DNA of 64,000 nucleotides, from NCBI GenBank assembly GCA_902594705.1, contig CACJNI010000004.1, positions 1 through 64,000 of the forward strand. Direction: 5' to 3'. The notes beneath the pieces were generated by a model. The model was given only the letters and a program-made list of their open reading frames with translations, searched no databases and had not been told where the DNA came from. The stretch comes from an uncultured Pelagibacteraceae bacterium (GTDB lineage: Bacteria > Pseudomonadota > Alphaproteobacteria > Pelagibacterales > Pelagibacteraceae). Of this stretch, positions 36,281 through 45,578 are shown one piece after another (positions within the stretch are counted from its first letter, which is position 1; every line of letters starts with the position of its first letter). Made by a program: the position numbers and the translations under genes.

Positions 36281-36464
36281 AAAAACACACATAAAAGTAA
36301 GATTAGTTCCAGAAGAAAAACCTGATAGCCCTTTTTTTTATTATGTGAAAAAACCAGCTGGCGGTGAAAAAGCAAAAGTTAAATTAAAAGCTAAAAAGTA
36401 TAATCCTGCTACAAGAAAACATGAAATTTTTGTGGAAAAAAAGCTTCCTCCACACAGTAAGTAA
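36273..36464 (+). CDS. rpmG: 50S ribosomal protein L33
   Basis: A 63-residue basic protein. MAKKTHIKVRLVPEE, FFYYVKKPAGGEKAKVKLK and KKYNPATRKHEIFVEKKL match the cysteine-free L33 of alphaproteobacteria, although an insertion around residues 14-20 (PEEKPDSP) makes it a little longer than the usual 55. It is convergent with the chorismate mutase gene with no base between the two stops. Confidence 0.85.
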   Translation: MAKKTHIKVRLVPEEKPDSPFFYYVKKPAGGEKAKVKLKAKKYNPATRKHEIFVEKKLPPHSK

Positions 36465-36755
36465 CTATTTTTTTTTAAAATTTCTTCTTTCAAAATCAAT
36501 ATAAGACATAATCATATTTTTCCAAATTCGATTAGTAATCTTTGGATCAATTTTATTTTTAATTGATTTTTTTTTTATATTTTTAAGGATTAACGATATT
36601 CTTTTTTTGTCTACGATTTCGTTTTTGTATGTTTTAAGTTTAAGAACTTCTTTAACAATATTAGTTCTTATTTTTATCAATTTAATCAGTTTATTATCAA
36701 GAAGATCTAATTTTTTTCTTAATATGTTTAATTTTTTTTTCTTATCAGGCGACAT
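36465..36755 (-). CDS. Chorismate mutase (AroQ class)
   Basis: A 96-residue all-helical protein. NILRKKLDLLDNKLIKLIKI contains the first active-site arginine, IRTNIVKEVLKLKTYKN the second arginine and the lysine, and IVDKKRISLIL the aspartate/arginine region. KITNRIWKNMIMSYIDFERR is the third helix. It should convert chorismate to prephenate. The third helix carries glutamate where the E. coli enzyme has an active-site glutamine, by my alignment. It is read as a free-standing mutase; no dehydratase domain follows. Confidence 0.68.
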   Translation of the reverse strand: MSPDKKKKLNILRKKLDLLDNKLIKLIKIRTNIVKEVLKLKTYKNEIVDKKRISLILKNIKKKSIKNKIDPKITNRIWKNMIMSYIDFERRNFKKK

Positions 36756-36798
36756 TTGATCAATTGGAATTATAAATAAATATTATATTTAAACAATT

Positions 36799-37815
36799 AT
36801 GTACACCGAAATTAATACAAAAATGAAAATTTACATATCAAATTGGTTGTTATTTATGTTTTTTTTGGTTGCAGCAATGATCGTTATAGGTGGTTTAACA
36901 AGGCTTACTGACTCTGGTTTATCAATTACTGAATGGGAATTTTTTAAAGGTTTTTTTCCTCCAATGAATAAAGATTCATGGTTATCGTACTTTGAATTAT
37001 ATAAACAAATTCCAGAATTTAAACTTCAGAATTATTCAATGACCTTGAGTGAATTCAAAGTGATTTTTTGGTGGGAGTGGGCACATAGATTTTTTGGACG
37101 TGTTATTGGCTTAGTCTTTCTTGTACCTTTAATTTTTTTTACTATTAAAATAGGTCTGAAAAAACTTTATAATTTTTACTTAATATTTTTTTTAATTTGT
37201 TTTCAAGGCTTTATTGGTTGGTACATGGTACAGAGCGGTCTTGTGAATAATGTAGATGTAAGTCACTTTAGGTTATCTATACATTTACTTTTTGCATTTA
37301 TAATTTTATCTCTAATTTTTTGGAATTATTTAAATTTGGTAAATTTGAATAAAAAAGATAAAAAAATTAGTAATTATATACCTGAATTATTTTTATTATT
37401 AATTTTCTTACAAATTATTATTGGTGCATTTGTCTCAGGTATGGATGCAGGAAAAATATATAACACTTGGCCATTAATGGGTGATTCTTATTTTCCAGAT
37501 GATAATAAATTTATAAGTTTATTTAAATTATCTGCTTTTAGTGATCCATCATTAGTTCAATATTTACATCGAAATTTAGCTTATTTGATATTTATTGTAT
37601 ACATAGTAATTTTATACATAACTTTTAAAAATAAAATTTTTCATTTGTTTAAATCTGTAATTATTTTAGGTTTAATTATTTTATTACAAATTATATTGGG
37701 GATTCTTACTGTTTTGTCTGGTGCAAGTATTTTAACTGCTTCGTTACATCAATTTAGTTCAATATTATTAATTACTTCAGCGCTTTATTTTTTATATAAG
37801 AATAAGTTTAGTTGA
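36799..37815 (+). CDS. ctaA: Heme A synthase (COX15/CtaA)
   Basis: Oxidises heme O to heme A for aa3-type cytochrome oxidase. An eight-helix membrane protein of 338 residues with the duplicated four-helix bundle. IGGLTRLTDSGLSITEW is the family signature near residue 30. Heme-ligand histidines lie in WWEWAHRFFGRVIG, HFRLSIHLLFAF, YLHRNLAYL and ASLHQFSSIL. It is divergent from the chorismate mutase with a 43-bp gap and convergent with the next gene with no gap. Confidence 0.95.
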   Translation: MYTEINTKMKIYISNWLLFMFFLVAAMIVIGGLTRLTDSGLSITEWEFFKGFFPPMNKDSWLSYFELYKQIPEFKLQNYSMTLSEFKVIFWWEWAHRFFGRVIGLVFLVPLIFFTIKIGLKKLYNFYLIFFLICFQGFIGWYMVQSGLVNNVDVSHFRLSIHLLFAFIILSLIFWNYLNLVNLNKKDKKISNYIPELFLLLIFLQIIIGAFVSGMDAGKIYNTWPLMGDSYFPDDNKFISLFKLSAFSDPSLVQYLHRNLAYLIFIVYIVILYITFKNKIFHLFKSVIILGLIILLQIILGILTVLSGASILTASLHQFSSILLITSALYFLYKNKFS

Positions 37816-38925
37816 TTATTTTTTTTCAATTACAAATAATTCATTGTTAAAATATAATCCTTTGTTTTGATTTACTATATCTTTTACAACTTTTTGGTAA
37901 TAATTTTTTCTTTCGGCATTCATTATTTGTTCATCTGATATTTGATTAACATATACCGCAGCATTCCATGCTGAAAATATCAATGATGTAGCAATTCCTC
38001 CGCTAATTTCATTCGGTAATGCTCTTAAAACATATTTAATATTTTGTTTTTTATTAAATTTTAATTTTTTCAAAATTTCAGTATCAGTATTGTTTTTTAT
38101 ATATTTAATTATTGACTTGTATAGTGAGGGAAACGGTTTTTCTTTTGGCCAGATTTTCTTTATAATTTTGTTTCCAGGATCTTTTCCACATGCATGAACT
38201 ACTACTAATTTACCTTTCTTATCTAATGATTTTATCATCGGATCAATAACATATTTTACTTTTTTTTCAGCGGATATTCGCGATCTATATGGTTGTGATG
38301 CAATGATTAAGTCATAATAATTCTTTCCATTATTTTTTTTGGGAATAACGTTTTTTAATGAAAATTCTTGATCTTTTCTATAAATTACGATTACAGATGG
38401 CTCCTTATACGTCGGATTTCCGTTTTTAGGATTTCTTTCAATTTGCCATTTTTTATTTAAAAATTCTTGATTTAGTCTCCTTAATTGATTTGAAAAATCG
38501 AGTGAGGAATTTCCTTTAAGTTTAACTATTTTCCAATTCATTTTTTTTTGTTTATTTTTGTCATTCGATTTAAGTGTAGTTGACTCTACGTAATTTAAAT
38601 TAGAAATAACAAATACTGTGTTTTTATGTTCGACAAACCGATCTGGAAGTTTTTCAAGTCCTAATCTAACATCTTCCATACTTATTTCTTTTGTGCTTAC
38701 CAAGAGAGGAATATGGGGCATTTTTTGATGACATTGTCTCATTACACTCATTAATAATGATCCGTCACCCATACCTGCATCAAATATTTTTAGTGCTGGA
38801 AATTTTGGTTTTAATTTTTGAACAATAGGTTTTAATGCATCAGCAATTTTGTTCTTTTCGTTAGTTGTTGTAACGAAAAGTAAATATTTTTGTCTATTAT
38901 CAAAAAATCTAAAATTTTTTTTCAT
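37816..38925 (-). CDS. Putative SAM-dependent methyltransferase, function unknown
   Basis: A 369-residue protein I cannot name. Near residue 45 LKIFDAGMGDGSLLMSVM looks like motif I of class I methyltransferases. LPDRFVEHKNTVFVISNLNYV and YYDLIIASQPYRSRIS would be the later strands, and GKLVVVHACGKDPGNK a beta-strand with a glycine-rich turn. EISGGIATSLIFSAWNAAVYV near residue 310 is an odd hydrophobic run. No signal peptide or membrane anchor. It stands alone between ctaA and the alpha/beta hydrolase, 19 bp from the latter on the same strand. Confidence 0.6.
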   Translation of the reverse strand: MKKNFRFFDNRQKYLLFVTTTNEKNKIADALKPIVQKLKPKFPALKIFDAGMGDGSLLMSVMRQCHQKMPHIPLLVSTKEISMEDVRLGLEKLPDRFVEHKNTVFVISNLNYVESTTLKSNDKNKQKKMNWKIVKLKGNSSLDFSNQLRRLNQEFLNKKWQIERNPKNGNPTYKEPSVIVIYRKDQEFSLKNVIPKKNNGKNYYDLIIASQPYRSRISAEKKVKYVIDPMIKSLDKKGKLVVVHACGKDPGNKIIKKIWPKEKPFPSLYKSIIKYIKNNTDTEILKKLKFNKKQNIKYVLRALPNEISGGIATSLIFSAWNAAVYVNQISDEQIMNAERKNYYQKVVKDIVNQNKGLYFNNELFVIEKK

Positions 38926-38944
38926 AAATGCAAATTTGCAATTA

Positions 38945-39757
38945 CTAGTTTGCTGGATAATTTGTTGTTATGAATTTTTTCAAAACATTTAATACTCGAT
39001 CTGCTTCCTCTAATAACATCATATGTCCACAATTATCTATTATATCTATTTGACTTCCTTCAATTAAATTAGCTAGTTTTTTACCTTCTTTTACTGGACA
39101 CATTTTATCGTCTGTGGCAAGTATAGAAAGGGTAGGTATCTTAATTTGTTTTGCAGCCTCAAAACCATTTTTATAATTATCACATGCTCTAAAATCTACA
39201 CCGAGGGTATTTTTTATTGTTCTAGTTTTAGCTAACATTGAACCAGTATTAATATGATATAATCCCGGTACAGGATGACCACCAAAATGGCCAGCTGGCC
39301 CATGTGCCCAGTCCATCATTAGTTCAACGGCCTTAGGATCATTATTTTCCGCTAAAGATAATAATTCAGGATTCATCGGTATTGCACCAGCTCCACCCAT
39401 TAAACTTAAAGTTTTTATTTTATCAGGATTTCTTGCTGTACATTCCACAGTAACTAAACAACCTTGAGAATGACCAACTAAAGAAGCTTCCTTGTATCCA
39501 ACTGCATCAATAACATCACTAACCCAATCGGCCATATCCTCAATTGATTTTAAACTTTCACCTCCAGATAAACCATGACCTGGCATATCTAAAGCTAAAA
39601 CGCTATATCCATGGAATGCAAAATATCTTGTTTGCAAAACCCACGTCATATGAGTTAGTCCACTACCATGCACAAATATTATTAATGGCTTATTCTTATC
39701 GAAAGGTCTACCTCCCGTAGAAGCATAAACCTCGTTATTATTTACCTGAAACTTCAT
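38945..39757 (-). CDS. Alpha/beta hydrolase
   Basis: A 270-residue alpha/beta-hydrolase-fold protein. The oxyanion region is FVHGSGLTHMTW. The nucleophile serine is in LVGHSQGCLVTVE (about residue 98), the acid in ILATDDKMCPV and the base in IDNCGHMMLLEE. It overlaps metY by 4 bp, so the two are co-translated. A link to methionine or sulfur metabolism is possible, but the protein is too short and lacks the features of homoserine acetyltransferase. The substrate is unknown. Confidence 0.82.
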   Translation of the reverse strand: MKFQVNNNEVYASTGGRPFDKNKPLIIFVHGSGLTHMTWVLQTRYFAFHGYSVLALDMPGHGLSGGESLKSIEDMADWVSDVIDAVGYKEASLVGHSQGCLVTVECTARNPDKIKTLSLMGGAGAIPMNPELLSLAENNDPKAVELMMDWAHGPAGHFGGHPVPGLYHINTGSMLAKTRTIKNTLGVDFRACDNYKNGFEAAKQIKIPTLSILATDDKMCPVKEGKKLANLIEGSQIDIIDNCGHMMLLEEADRVLNVLKKFITTNYPAN

Positions 39758-41082
39758 TGATTGGATACGAGTCTAGGTTTCCTAGCAGCTCTAAATCCAT
39801 TTTCAAAGTCATTTTTGATATCATCTATATCCTCAATACCGACTGATAGTCTGATCATATCATGAGATAAACCCGCAAATTTTAATGTAGCTTCATCCAT
39901 TTGAGAATGAGTTGCTGATGCTGGATGAATTACCAATGTTCGTGTATCTCCAACATTTGCTAAATGAGAAGCAAGTTTAACGTTATTAATAAATGCTTCA
40001 CCTGCAGCTTTTCCTCCTTTAATACCAAACGCAATCATTGATCCTTTGCCATTCGGTAACAATTTGCTTGCTAAATCATGATCGGGATGATCTGGTACAC
40101 TCGGATGTGAAACCCAAGCAACACTTTCATGACCCAATAAATACTCGACCATTTTTTCAGCATTCTCACAATGTTTTTTCATTCTGACAGAAAGTGTCTC
40201 TATACCTTGTAACACATTCCATGCATTTTGAGGGCTTAGACAAGGACCAAAATCTCTCATACCTTCTGCCCTTGCTTTCATCGTAAATGCTGTTGGTCCA
40301 AATTCTTCAGCAAAAGATAATCCATGATAACCTTCATAAGGTTGAGTCATTGTTGGAAATTTATCATTTTGCATCCAGTCAAACTTACCACCTTCAACAA
40401 TTATACCAGCCATTGAAGATCCATGTCCTGCCATCCATTTAGTAAGTGAATGAACTACGATATCAGCACCGTGTTCTATAGGTTTGCATAAATAAGGTGT
40501 TTGATAAGTTGCATCTACCATTAAAGGAATACCTGCGTCATGAGCTATTTTAGCAATCTCAGGCATATTCATTATTTCATTTCCTGGATTACCTACAAGC
40601 TCTCCAAAAATACCTTTTGTATTTTTTTGAATTGCTTTTTTAAATCCTTCTGTGTCTCTTGGTTTTACAAAAGTTGTTTTAATTCCAAATTTTGGAAGTG
40701 TTAACCTAAATAAATTTACAGTTCCTCCATAAAGCTGGGATGATACAACTAAATGGTCACCTGCCTCACAAAGAGTCATAACTGCAAGAAATATTGCACT
40801 CATACCAGACGATGTAGCAAGTGCAGCTGTTCCACCCTCTAATGAAGCAACTCTCTCTTCTAAAACGGCAACTGTTGGATTTGATATCCTGCTATAAATA
40901 TGTCCACCTCTTTCTAAATTAAATAATGCTGCCGCATGATCTACATCATCAAATAGATATGAAGTTGTTTGGTATATTGGTACCTGTCTTGATCCAGCAT
41001 TTTTGTGAGGTTGATAACCTGCATGTAAACTAAGGGTATCGAATTTATATGTTTTAGGATCCATTCCTTTTTTGTCTGACAT
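39754..41082 (-). CDS. metY: O-acetylhomoserine sulfhydrylase / Cys-Met metabolism PLP enzyme
   Basis: A PLP enzyme of 442 residues, the long form typical of O-acetylhomoserine aminocarboxypropyltransferase. LHAGYQPHKNAGSRQVPIYQ opens the fold, ATSSGMSAIFLAVMTL binds the cofactor phosphate, and the PLP lysine is in VVHSLTKWMAGHGSSMAG. The C-terminus has SHLANVGDTRTLVIHPASAT and IRLSVGIEDIDDI. It makes homocysteine (or methionine from methanethiol), which fits SAR11 dependence on reduced organic sulfur. A clean AGGAG site precedes the ATG. Confidence 0.93.
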   Translation of the reverse strand: MSDKKGMDPKTYKFDTLSLHAGYQPHKNAGSRQVPIYQTTSYLFDDVDHAAALFNLERGGHIYSRISNPTVAVLEERVASLEGGTAALATSSGMSAIFLAVMTLCEAGDHLVVSSQLYGGTVNLFRLTLPKFGIKTTFVKPRDTEGFKKAIQKNTKGIFGELVGNPGNEIMNMPEIAKIAHDAGIPLMVDATYQTPYLCKPIEHGADIVVHSLTKWMAGHGSSMAGIIVEGGKFDWMQNDKFPTMTQPYEGYHGLSFAEEFGPTAFTMKARAEGMRDFGPCLSPQNAWNVLQGIETLSVRMKKHCENAEKMVEYLLGHESVAWVSHPSVPDHPDHDLASKLLPNGKGSMIAFGIKGGKAAGEAFINNVKLASHLANVGDTRTLVIHPASATHSQMDEATLKFAGLSHDMIRLSVGIEDIDDIKNDFENGFRAARKPRLVSNQ

Positions 41083-41089
41083 TTAGTTG

Positions 41090-41119
41090 CTCCTATTTTA
41101 AATTTAAGAATTTATTATA
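41090..41119 (-). promoter_or_regulatory. metY -10 box and Shine-Dalgarno
   Basis: On the minus strand a perfect TATAAT (41119-41114) is followed about 20 nt later by AGGAG (41094-41090), seven bases before the metY ATG. The -35 region (ATTAAT) is weak. If this is the promoter, the leader is only about 25 nt, too short to hold a SAM riboswitch. Confidence 0.5.
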
Positions 41120-41198
41120 AACTAATATTATCGCTTATTAATAGCTTATTTATTACTTAAAACTATCAAAAATGACTATTGTTCTAACCGTATATCGT

Positions 41199-41227
41199 TT
41201 GACAATATATCGATTTATAAGTATTAA
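41199..41227 (+). promoter_or_regulatory. rplM promoter
   Basis: A perfect -35 box TTGACA (41199-41204), a 17-bp spacer and TATTAA (41222-41227) form a good sigma70-type promoter. The predicted transcript start near 41234 is only a few bases before the chosen rplM ATG at 41238, which has no Shine-Dalgarno sequence, so the message may be nearly leaderless. Confidence 0.5.
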
Positions 41228-41237
41228 TCCCGCAATT

Positions 41238-41696
41238 ATGACTAAATTTCTTAAAAAAGACGACCTAAATAGCAAATGGTTTGAAATTGACGCAACTGGA
41301 GCTGTGGTAGGAAGACTAGCAACTGTTGTATCAAAAATCCTTAGAGGAAAAAATAAAGCAACATTTACTCCTCATATGGATAGTGGAGATTTTGTTGTTG
41401 TTAAAAACGTAGATCGATTAAAATTTACAGGAAATAAATTTTCAAATAAAAAATATTATAGACATACAGGTCATCCAGGTGGAATAAAAGAAACAACACC
41501 TGAAATATTACAATCTTCAAAACCAGGTGAGGTTTTAAAAATGGCTGTAAAAAGAATGTTACCAGGTGGTCCTTTAGCAAAAAAACAATTAACTAAGCTT
41601 AAGGTTTATCCGGGATCAGATCATCCTCATTCTGCCCAAAACCCTGAAATAATAGAGATTGGAAAACTAAATTCGAAAAATATAGTTAGAAATTAA
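41238..41696 (+). CDS. rplM: 50S ribosomal protein L13
   Basis: A 152-residue L13. The ATG at 41238 gives MTKFLKKDDLNSKWFEIDA, the family's usual N-terminus. VGRLATVVSKILRGKNKATF, GDFVVVKNVDRLKFTGNK, and YYRHTGHPGG with VKRMLPGGPLAKKQL are conserved. A frame open from 41172 would add 22 residues not found in L13 and would run over the promoter. rpsI follows after 1 bp, the universal L13-S9 pair. Confidence 0.97.
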   Translation: MTKFLKKDDLNSKWFEIDATGAVVGRLATVVSKILRGKNKATFTPHMDSGDFVVVKNVDRLKFTGNKFSNKKYYRHTGHPGGIKETTPEILQSSKPGEVLKMAVKRMLPGGPLAKKQLTKLKVYPGSDHPHSAQNPEIIEIGKLNSKNIVRN

Positions 41697-41697
41697 A

Positions 41698-42129
41698 ATG
41701 GAAACAAATCAATCTACATCTTCAAAACTAAAGTTAGATTTTAAAGATGCTAAATATGCAACAGGAAGAAGAAAAACTTCAGTTGCAAAAGTTTGGTTAA
41801 AAAAAGGAACTGGTAAATTTTACGTTAATGGTAAAAATCTAGATGATTATTTCACAAGAGCTACTCACAAAATGCAAATACTAAGACCTTTTGAAATTAT
41901 CAATCAATCTACAGAATACGATGTTAGATCCCAAGTTGTTGGTGGTGGACACACAGGTCAAGCAGGAGCATTAGTACATGGTATATCAAGAGCACTATTA
42001 CAATTTGATGAAAATCTAAAACCAACACTTAGAAAAGAAAAACTTACCACGAGAGATTCTAGATCAGTTGAGAGAAAAAAACCTGGTCGTGCAAAAGCTA
42101 GAAGAAGTTATCAATTCTCTAAAAGATAA
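41698..42129 (+). CDS. rpsI: 30S ribosomal protein S9
   Basis: A 143-residue S9. YATGRRKTSVAKVWLKKGTG, FYVNGKNLDDYF, VVGGGHTGQAGALVHGISRA and the C-terminal tail RKKPGRAKARRSYQFSKR, which reaches the ribosomal P site, are all standard. It is paired with rplM. argC follows after 33 bp, an arrangement also seen in other alphaproteobacteria. Confidence 0.98.
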   Translation: METNQSTSSKLKLDFKDAKYATGRRKTSVAKVWLKKGTGKFYVNGKNLDDYFTRATHKMQILRPFEIINQSTEYDVRSQVVGGGHTGQAGALVHGISRALLQFDENLKPTLRKEKLTTRDSRSVERKKPGRAKARRSYQFSKR

Positions 42130-42162
42130 TATCATTTTATTAAACAACTGTTATATTACAAT

Positions 42163-43185
42163 ATGTCTAAGATTAATGCATTAGTTGCTGGAGCTACTGG
42201 ATACATAGGTATTCAATTGGTCAAATTATTAACTAAACATAAAAGAGTTAAAATTAAATATCTTTGTGGTGATACCTCTGTAGGTAAGAAAATTAGCTCT
42301 TATGATAAATACTTCAATAAATATAAACTACCAAATATTGTTAAATTTAATAAAGAGTTATTAAAAAATGTTGATGTTATATTTACTGCATTACCTAATG
42401 GAGAGGCTCAAAAAATTTCAAAAAATTTAAATAATAAAAATATTTTAATCGATTTAGCGGCAGATTTTAGACTTAAATCAGCCAATGATTATTTGAAATG
42501 GTATAAAATAAAACACAATGCTCCTAAATTAATCAAAAAAAGTATTTATTCTTTACCTGAGTTAAATAATCAGAACATTAAAAAATACAAAATAATTTCT
42601 TGTCCAGGCTGTTATCCAACATCAATTTTATTACCATTAGTACCGTTAATTAATAAAAATATTGTTAAATCAAACAATATAATAATTGATTCTAAATCTG
42701 GTTATTCAGGTGCAGGCAGAAATATTCACAAAAAATATAACAACAAATTTTTAAATGAGACATTGAGCGCTTATGGTTTAGCGTTTCACAGACACAATTC
42801 AGAAATTGATCAGGAACTAAAAATAAAAACTGGCAAAAAGGTAAAATTTCAATTTACACCTCATCTTTCACCAATGTTTAGAGGAATATTAACTACCATG
42901 TATTTAGATCTTAAAAGAGATGATTCTCTTGAAAAAATTTACTCTTTTCTAAAAAAATATTACAAAAATAATAAATTTATTAAAATTTTGAAACCAAATA
43001 CATTTTTAGGAACTAATGAAGTAATAAACACAAATAACTGTCATATTTCTGTGTGTGAGAGCAAATATAAGAATAAAATTATTATATTGTCAGCAATAGA
43101 TAATTTGATTAAGGGTGGTAGTGGACAAGCTGTTCAAAATATGAATATTTTATTTGGATATAAGTCTGACGAAGGATTAAATTGA
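42163..43185 (+). CDS. argC: N-acetyl-gamma-glutamyl-phosphate reductase
   Basis: NADPH-dependent step of arginine synthesis. The dinucleotide motif AGATGYIGIQLVKLL opens the protein. The catalytic cysteine is in ISCPGCYPTSILLPL (about residue 148), and the histidine region is FRGILTTMYLDL with LSAYGLAFHRHNSEIDQ. 340 residues, normal. The stop overlaps the start of a small lipoprotein gene by one base. Confidence 0.95.
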   Translation: MSKINALVAGATGYIGIQLVKLLTKHKRVKIKYLCGDTSVGKKISSYDKYFNKYKLPNIVKFNKELLKNVDVIFTALPNGEAQKISKNLNNKNILIDLAADFRLKSANDYLKWYKIKHNAPKLIKKSIYSLPELNNQNIKKYKIISCPGCYPTSILLPLVPLINKNIVKSNNIIIDSKSGYSGAGRNIHKKYNNKFLNETLSAYGLAFHRHNSEIDQELKIKTGKKVKFQFTPHLSPMFRGILTTMYLDLKRDDSLEKIYSFLKKYYKNNKFIKILKPNTFLGTNEVINTNNCHISVCESKYKNKIIILSAIDNLIKGGSGQAVQNMNILFGYKSDEGLN

Positions 43186-43388
43186 TGAGAATACTGATAA
43201 TTTTATTAATTTTTCTATTTTTAAATAATTGTTCTAATCAAAATTTTGGTTCTTTTTTAAAGAAAAAAAATGATGATATAGTTCAAAAGCCAAATTTAGG
43301 CAATGATAAAAATATTTCTTTTAAAGATTTTAAAAATAAAATTATTAATTATGGAAAAAATAGTAGTTTTCCAAGTTTAGATGATTGA
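43185..43388 (+). CDS. Small predicted lipoprotein, function unknown
   Basis: A 67-residue protein starting MRILIILLIFLFLNNCSNQ, which is a short signal peptide with a lipobox-like LNNC; the cysteine at about residue 16 would be lipidated. The rest is polar, with FGSFLKKKNDDIVQKP and SFKDFKNKIINYGKNSSF. It overlaps argC by one base and hom by 8 bp, so it is almost certainly translated with them. I do not recognise a family. Similar short lipoproteins are often found near hom in alphaproteobacteria, but I cannot confirm homology. Confidence 0.7.
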   Translation: MRILIILLIFLFLNNCSNQNFGSFLKKKNDDIVQKPNLGNDKNISFKDFKNKIINYGKNSSFPSLDD

Positions 43389-44679
43389 TATGATAAAAAA
43401 ACTTAATATAGCAATTGTTGGATTAGGGCAGATTGGAAATTATCTTTATAATGAATTAAATACAAAAAAAAAAGATATTCTAAAAAAAACTGGAAAAATT
43501 ATTTCCGTTTCAGCAATTTCAGCTAAAAATATTAATAAAAAAAGAAAATTCAGAATTAATAAGAAAATATTTTATAAAGATCCCTTTAAAATTTTTAAAA
43601 ATAATAAAATTGATATTTTAATTGAAGCCATTGGTCAATCTGATGGTATATCAAAAAAAATTGTTGAATTTGCACTTAAGAATAAAATTCATGTTGTAAC
43701 TCCTAATAAGGCATTAATTTCTAAACACGGTAATAATCTTTCTAAACTCGCAGAAAAAAATAAAGTTAATTTAGAATTTGAAGCGTCAGTAGGAGGTGGA
43801 ATCCCTGTATTAAGGACCATTAAAGAAGGGCTAGCAACTAATAAGATAAGTAAAGTATATGGAATATTAAATGGTACTTGTAATTATATATTATCTGAAA
43901 TGGAAGAAACTAAGTCTGGCTTTTCAACTGTATTAAAAAAAGCTCAACAATTAGGTTATGCTGAACCAGGTAATCCAAAATTAGATTTAAATGGTTACGA
44001 TGCTTTAGCTAAAGTTAAAATTCTTTCAGCTTTAGCATTTAATAATAAAGTATCAAATTCAAAATGTTTAATGGAGGGTATTGAAAATATAGAATACAAG
44101 GATTTAGAAATTGCAAATCAATTAAATTATAAAATTAAATTATTGGGAATAACAGAAATTGTTAATAATAAATTATTTGAAAGAGTTCATCCGTGTTTAA
44201 TTAAAAAAAATACTTACATCGCAAATGTTAATGGTGTTATGAATGCTGTTATAATTGAAGGTAATCCAGTAGGGGAGAGTGTTTTGCAAGGAGAAGGTGC
44301 TGGACCTGGTCCAACATCATCTGCTTTAATGTCTGATCTATTGTCAATTTTGCGTGGAAATATCAAATATCCTTTTGGGATTTCTGATAATAAAAGAAAA
44401 TCACCTTCACTATATAATTTAGATAATTATTCTAATGCATTATATATTAGACTTGAAGTTAAAGACAAATCTGGTGTTCTATCTGAAATCACTAATAAAT
44501 TTGCTAAACATAAAATATCCGTTCAAAGATTAATACAAATACCAAATAATAAAAACAAAACAGCTTCTATTGTAATTATAACTCACAAATCTTTGGAAAG
44601 GGATTACCAGAAATGTATTAAATCTTTTAAATTAAATTCAAATATTATTAAAAACCCTGTATTATTAAGACTTTTTTAA
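43381..44679 (+). CDS. hom: Homoserine dehydrogenase
   Basis: Reduces aspartate semialdehyde to homoserine, feeding threonine and (through MetY) methionine. NAD-binding IAIVGLGQIGNYLYNE is at the N-terminus, VVTPNKALISKHG and the catalytic region GILNGTCNYILSEM follow, then GYAEPGNPKLDLNGYDALAK. The C-terminal ACT domain (LRLEVKDKSGVLSEIT-like, here RLEVKDKSGVLSEITNKFA) suggests feedback control. 432 residues, usual for the ACT-bearing form. The ATG at 43381 or 43390 may start it. Confidence 0.95.
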   Translation: MIDMIKKLNIAIVGLGQIGNYLYNELNTKKKDILKKTGKIISVSAISAKNINKKRKFRINKKIFYKDPFKIFKNNKIDILIEAIGQSDGISKKIVEFALKNKIHVVTPNKALISKHGNNLSKLAEKNKVNLEFEASVGGGIPVLRTIKEGLATNKISKVYGILNGTCNYILSEMEETKSGFSTVLKKAQQLGYAEPGNPKLDLNGYDALAKVKILSALAFNNKVSNSKCLMEGIENIEYKDLEIANQLNYKIKLLGITEIVNNKLFERVHPCLIKKNTYIANVNGVMNAVIIEGNPVGESVLQGEGAGPGPTSSALMSDLLSILRGNIKYPFGISDNKRKSPSLYNLDNYSNALYIRLEVKDKSGVLSEITNKFAKHKISVQRLIQIPNNKNKTASIVIITHKSLERDYQKCIKSFKLNSNIIKNPVLLRLF

Positions 44680-45578
44680 TGGAACTTTATTTAAAGCTCT
44701 TTGAGGTTCTATTCCCTGTATTTTTTATTGTTGGAATTGGTTTTTTATTAGGGAAAAAAAATCCAAATTTCGATACTTCGTTTATAACATCTTACGCTGG
44801 AAATTTTGGAACTCCAGCTTTAGTAATTTTTTCTCTTACATCTACAGGTGTCACATTTGATATATTTGCAGAATATTTTATTTATGCATTAATATTACTC
44901 TCATCATTTGCTTTAATCGGTCTTGTTTTTTTAATTCTTATGAAAAAAGATTATATCAGAGAATTACCTACTTTTTTTTTACCTAATACAGGCAATATGG
45001 GTATACCAATATGTCTTTTTGCATATGGTAAATTAGGAATGGGTGTAGCTGCAGCTATATCATCTTTGGTAATTCTCTTACATTTTACTGCTAATATTTT
45101 TCTCGCAAAGCGAAAATTTGATTTTTCAATAATCGCAAAAAGTCCCTCCTTCTATACAATTATTTTGACCGTTATCTTTTTATACTACGGCAAAGAAATG
45201 CCAGTTTTTGTGATTAATACAACAATGCTTTTATCTTATGCTATGATTGTTATGATTTTAATGTCTTTAGGTATTGCCTTAACTCAAATGAAAGTATTTT
45301 CTTTGAGAGACTCAATTATAACATCAATTGGTAGAGTAATTCTTGGACCAATTGTAGGTTTTTTTATTATAAAATTTTTTAATTTATCTGGTTTTGCAGC
45401 TGGAGTTTTACTAATTCAATCCTCTATGCCTAGTGCAATACTTTGTTATTTGGTTGCTTCAATGTATTCACCAAAAAAAAATGTAGATAATATTTCCAGT
45501 ACTATTGTTGTTTCTACTTTAATGTCATTGGTTACAGTGCCAATTACAGTATTTATCGCCCTTAAATATTTTGCTTAA
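44679..45578 (+). CDS. AEC (auxin efflux carrier) family transporter
   Basis: An integral membrane protein of 299 residues with about ten hydrophobic helices. FEVLFPVFFIVGIGFLLGKK at the start, FLPNTGNMGIPICLFAYGK in the middle and AAGVLLIQSSMPSAILCYLVA in the second half are the AEC/MleP pattern, including the NTGN-type loop. Family members export organic acids. It overlaps hom by one base and abuts the next transporter. Confidence 0.87.
   Translation: MELYLKLFEVLFPVFFIVGIGFLLGKKNPNFDTSFITSYAGNFGTPALVIFSLTSTGVTFDIFAEYFIYALILLSSFALIGLVFLILMKKDYIRELPTFFLPNTGNMGIPICLFAYGKLGMGVAAAISSLVILLHFTANIFLAKRKFDFSIIAKSPSFYTIILTVIFLYYGKEMPVFVINTTMLLSYAMIVMILMSLGIALTQMKVFSLRDSIITSIGRVILGPIVGFFIIKFFNLSGFAAGVLLIQSSMPSAILCYLVASMYSPKKNVDNISSTIVVSTLMSLVTVPITVFIALKYFA

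Noticed and set aside
41083-41171. A SAM riboswitch (SAM-II or SAM-V type) upstream of metY
   Set aside because: SAR11 is known to use SAM riboswitches on sulfur genes, but I found no recognisable conserved pseudoknot here, and the likely promoter leaves a leader of only about 25 nt.
41172-41237. A 22-residue N-terminal extension of L13
   Set aside because: Not present in the L13 family and overlaps a clear promoter.
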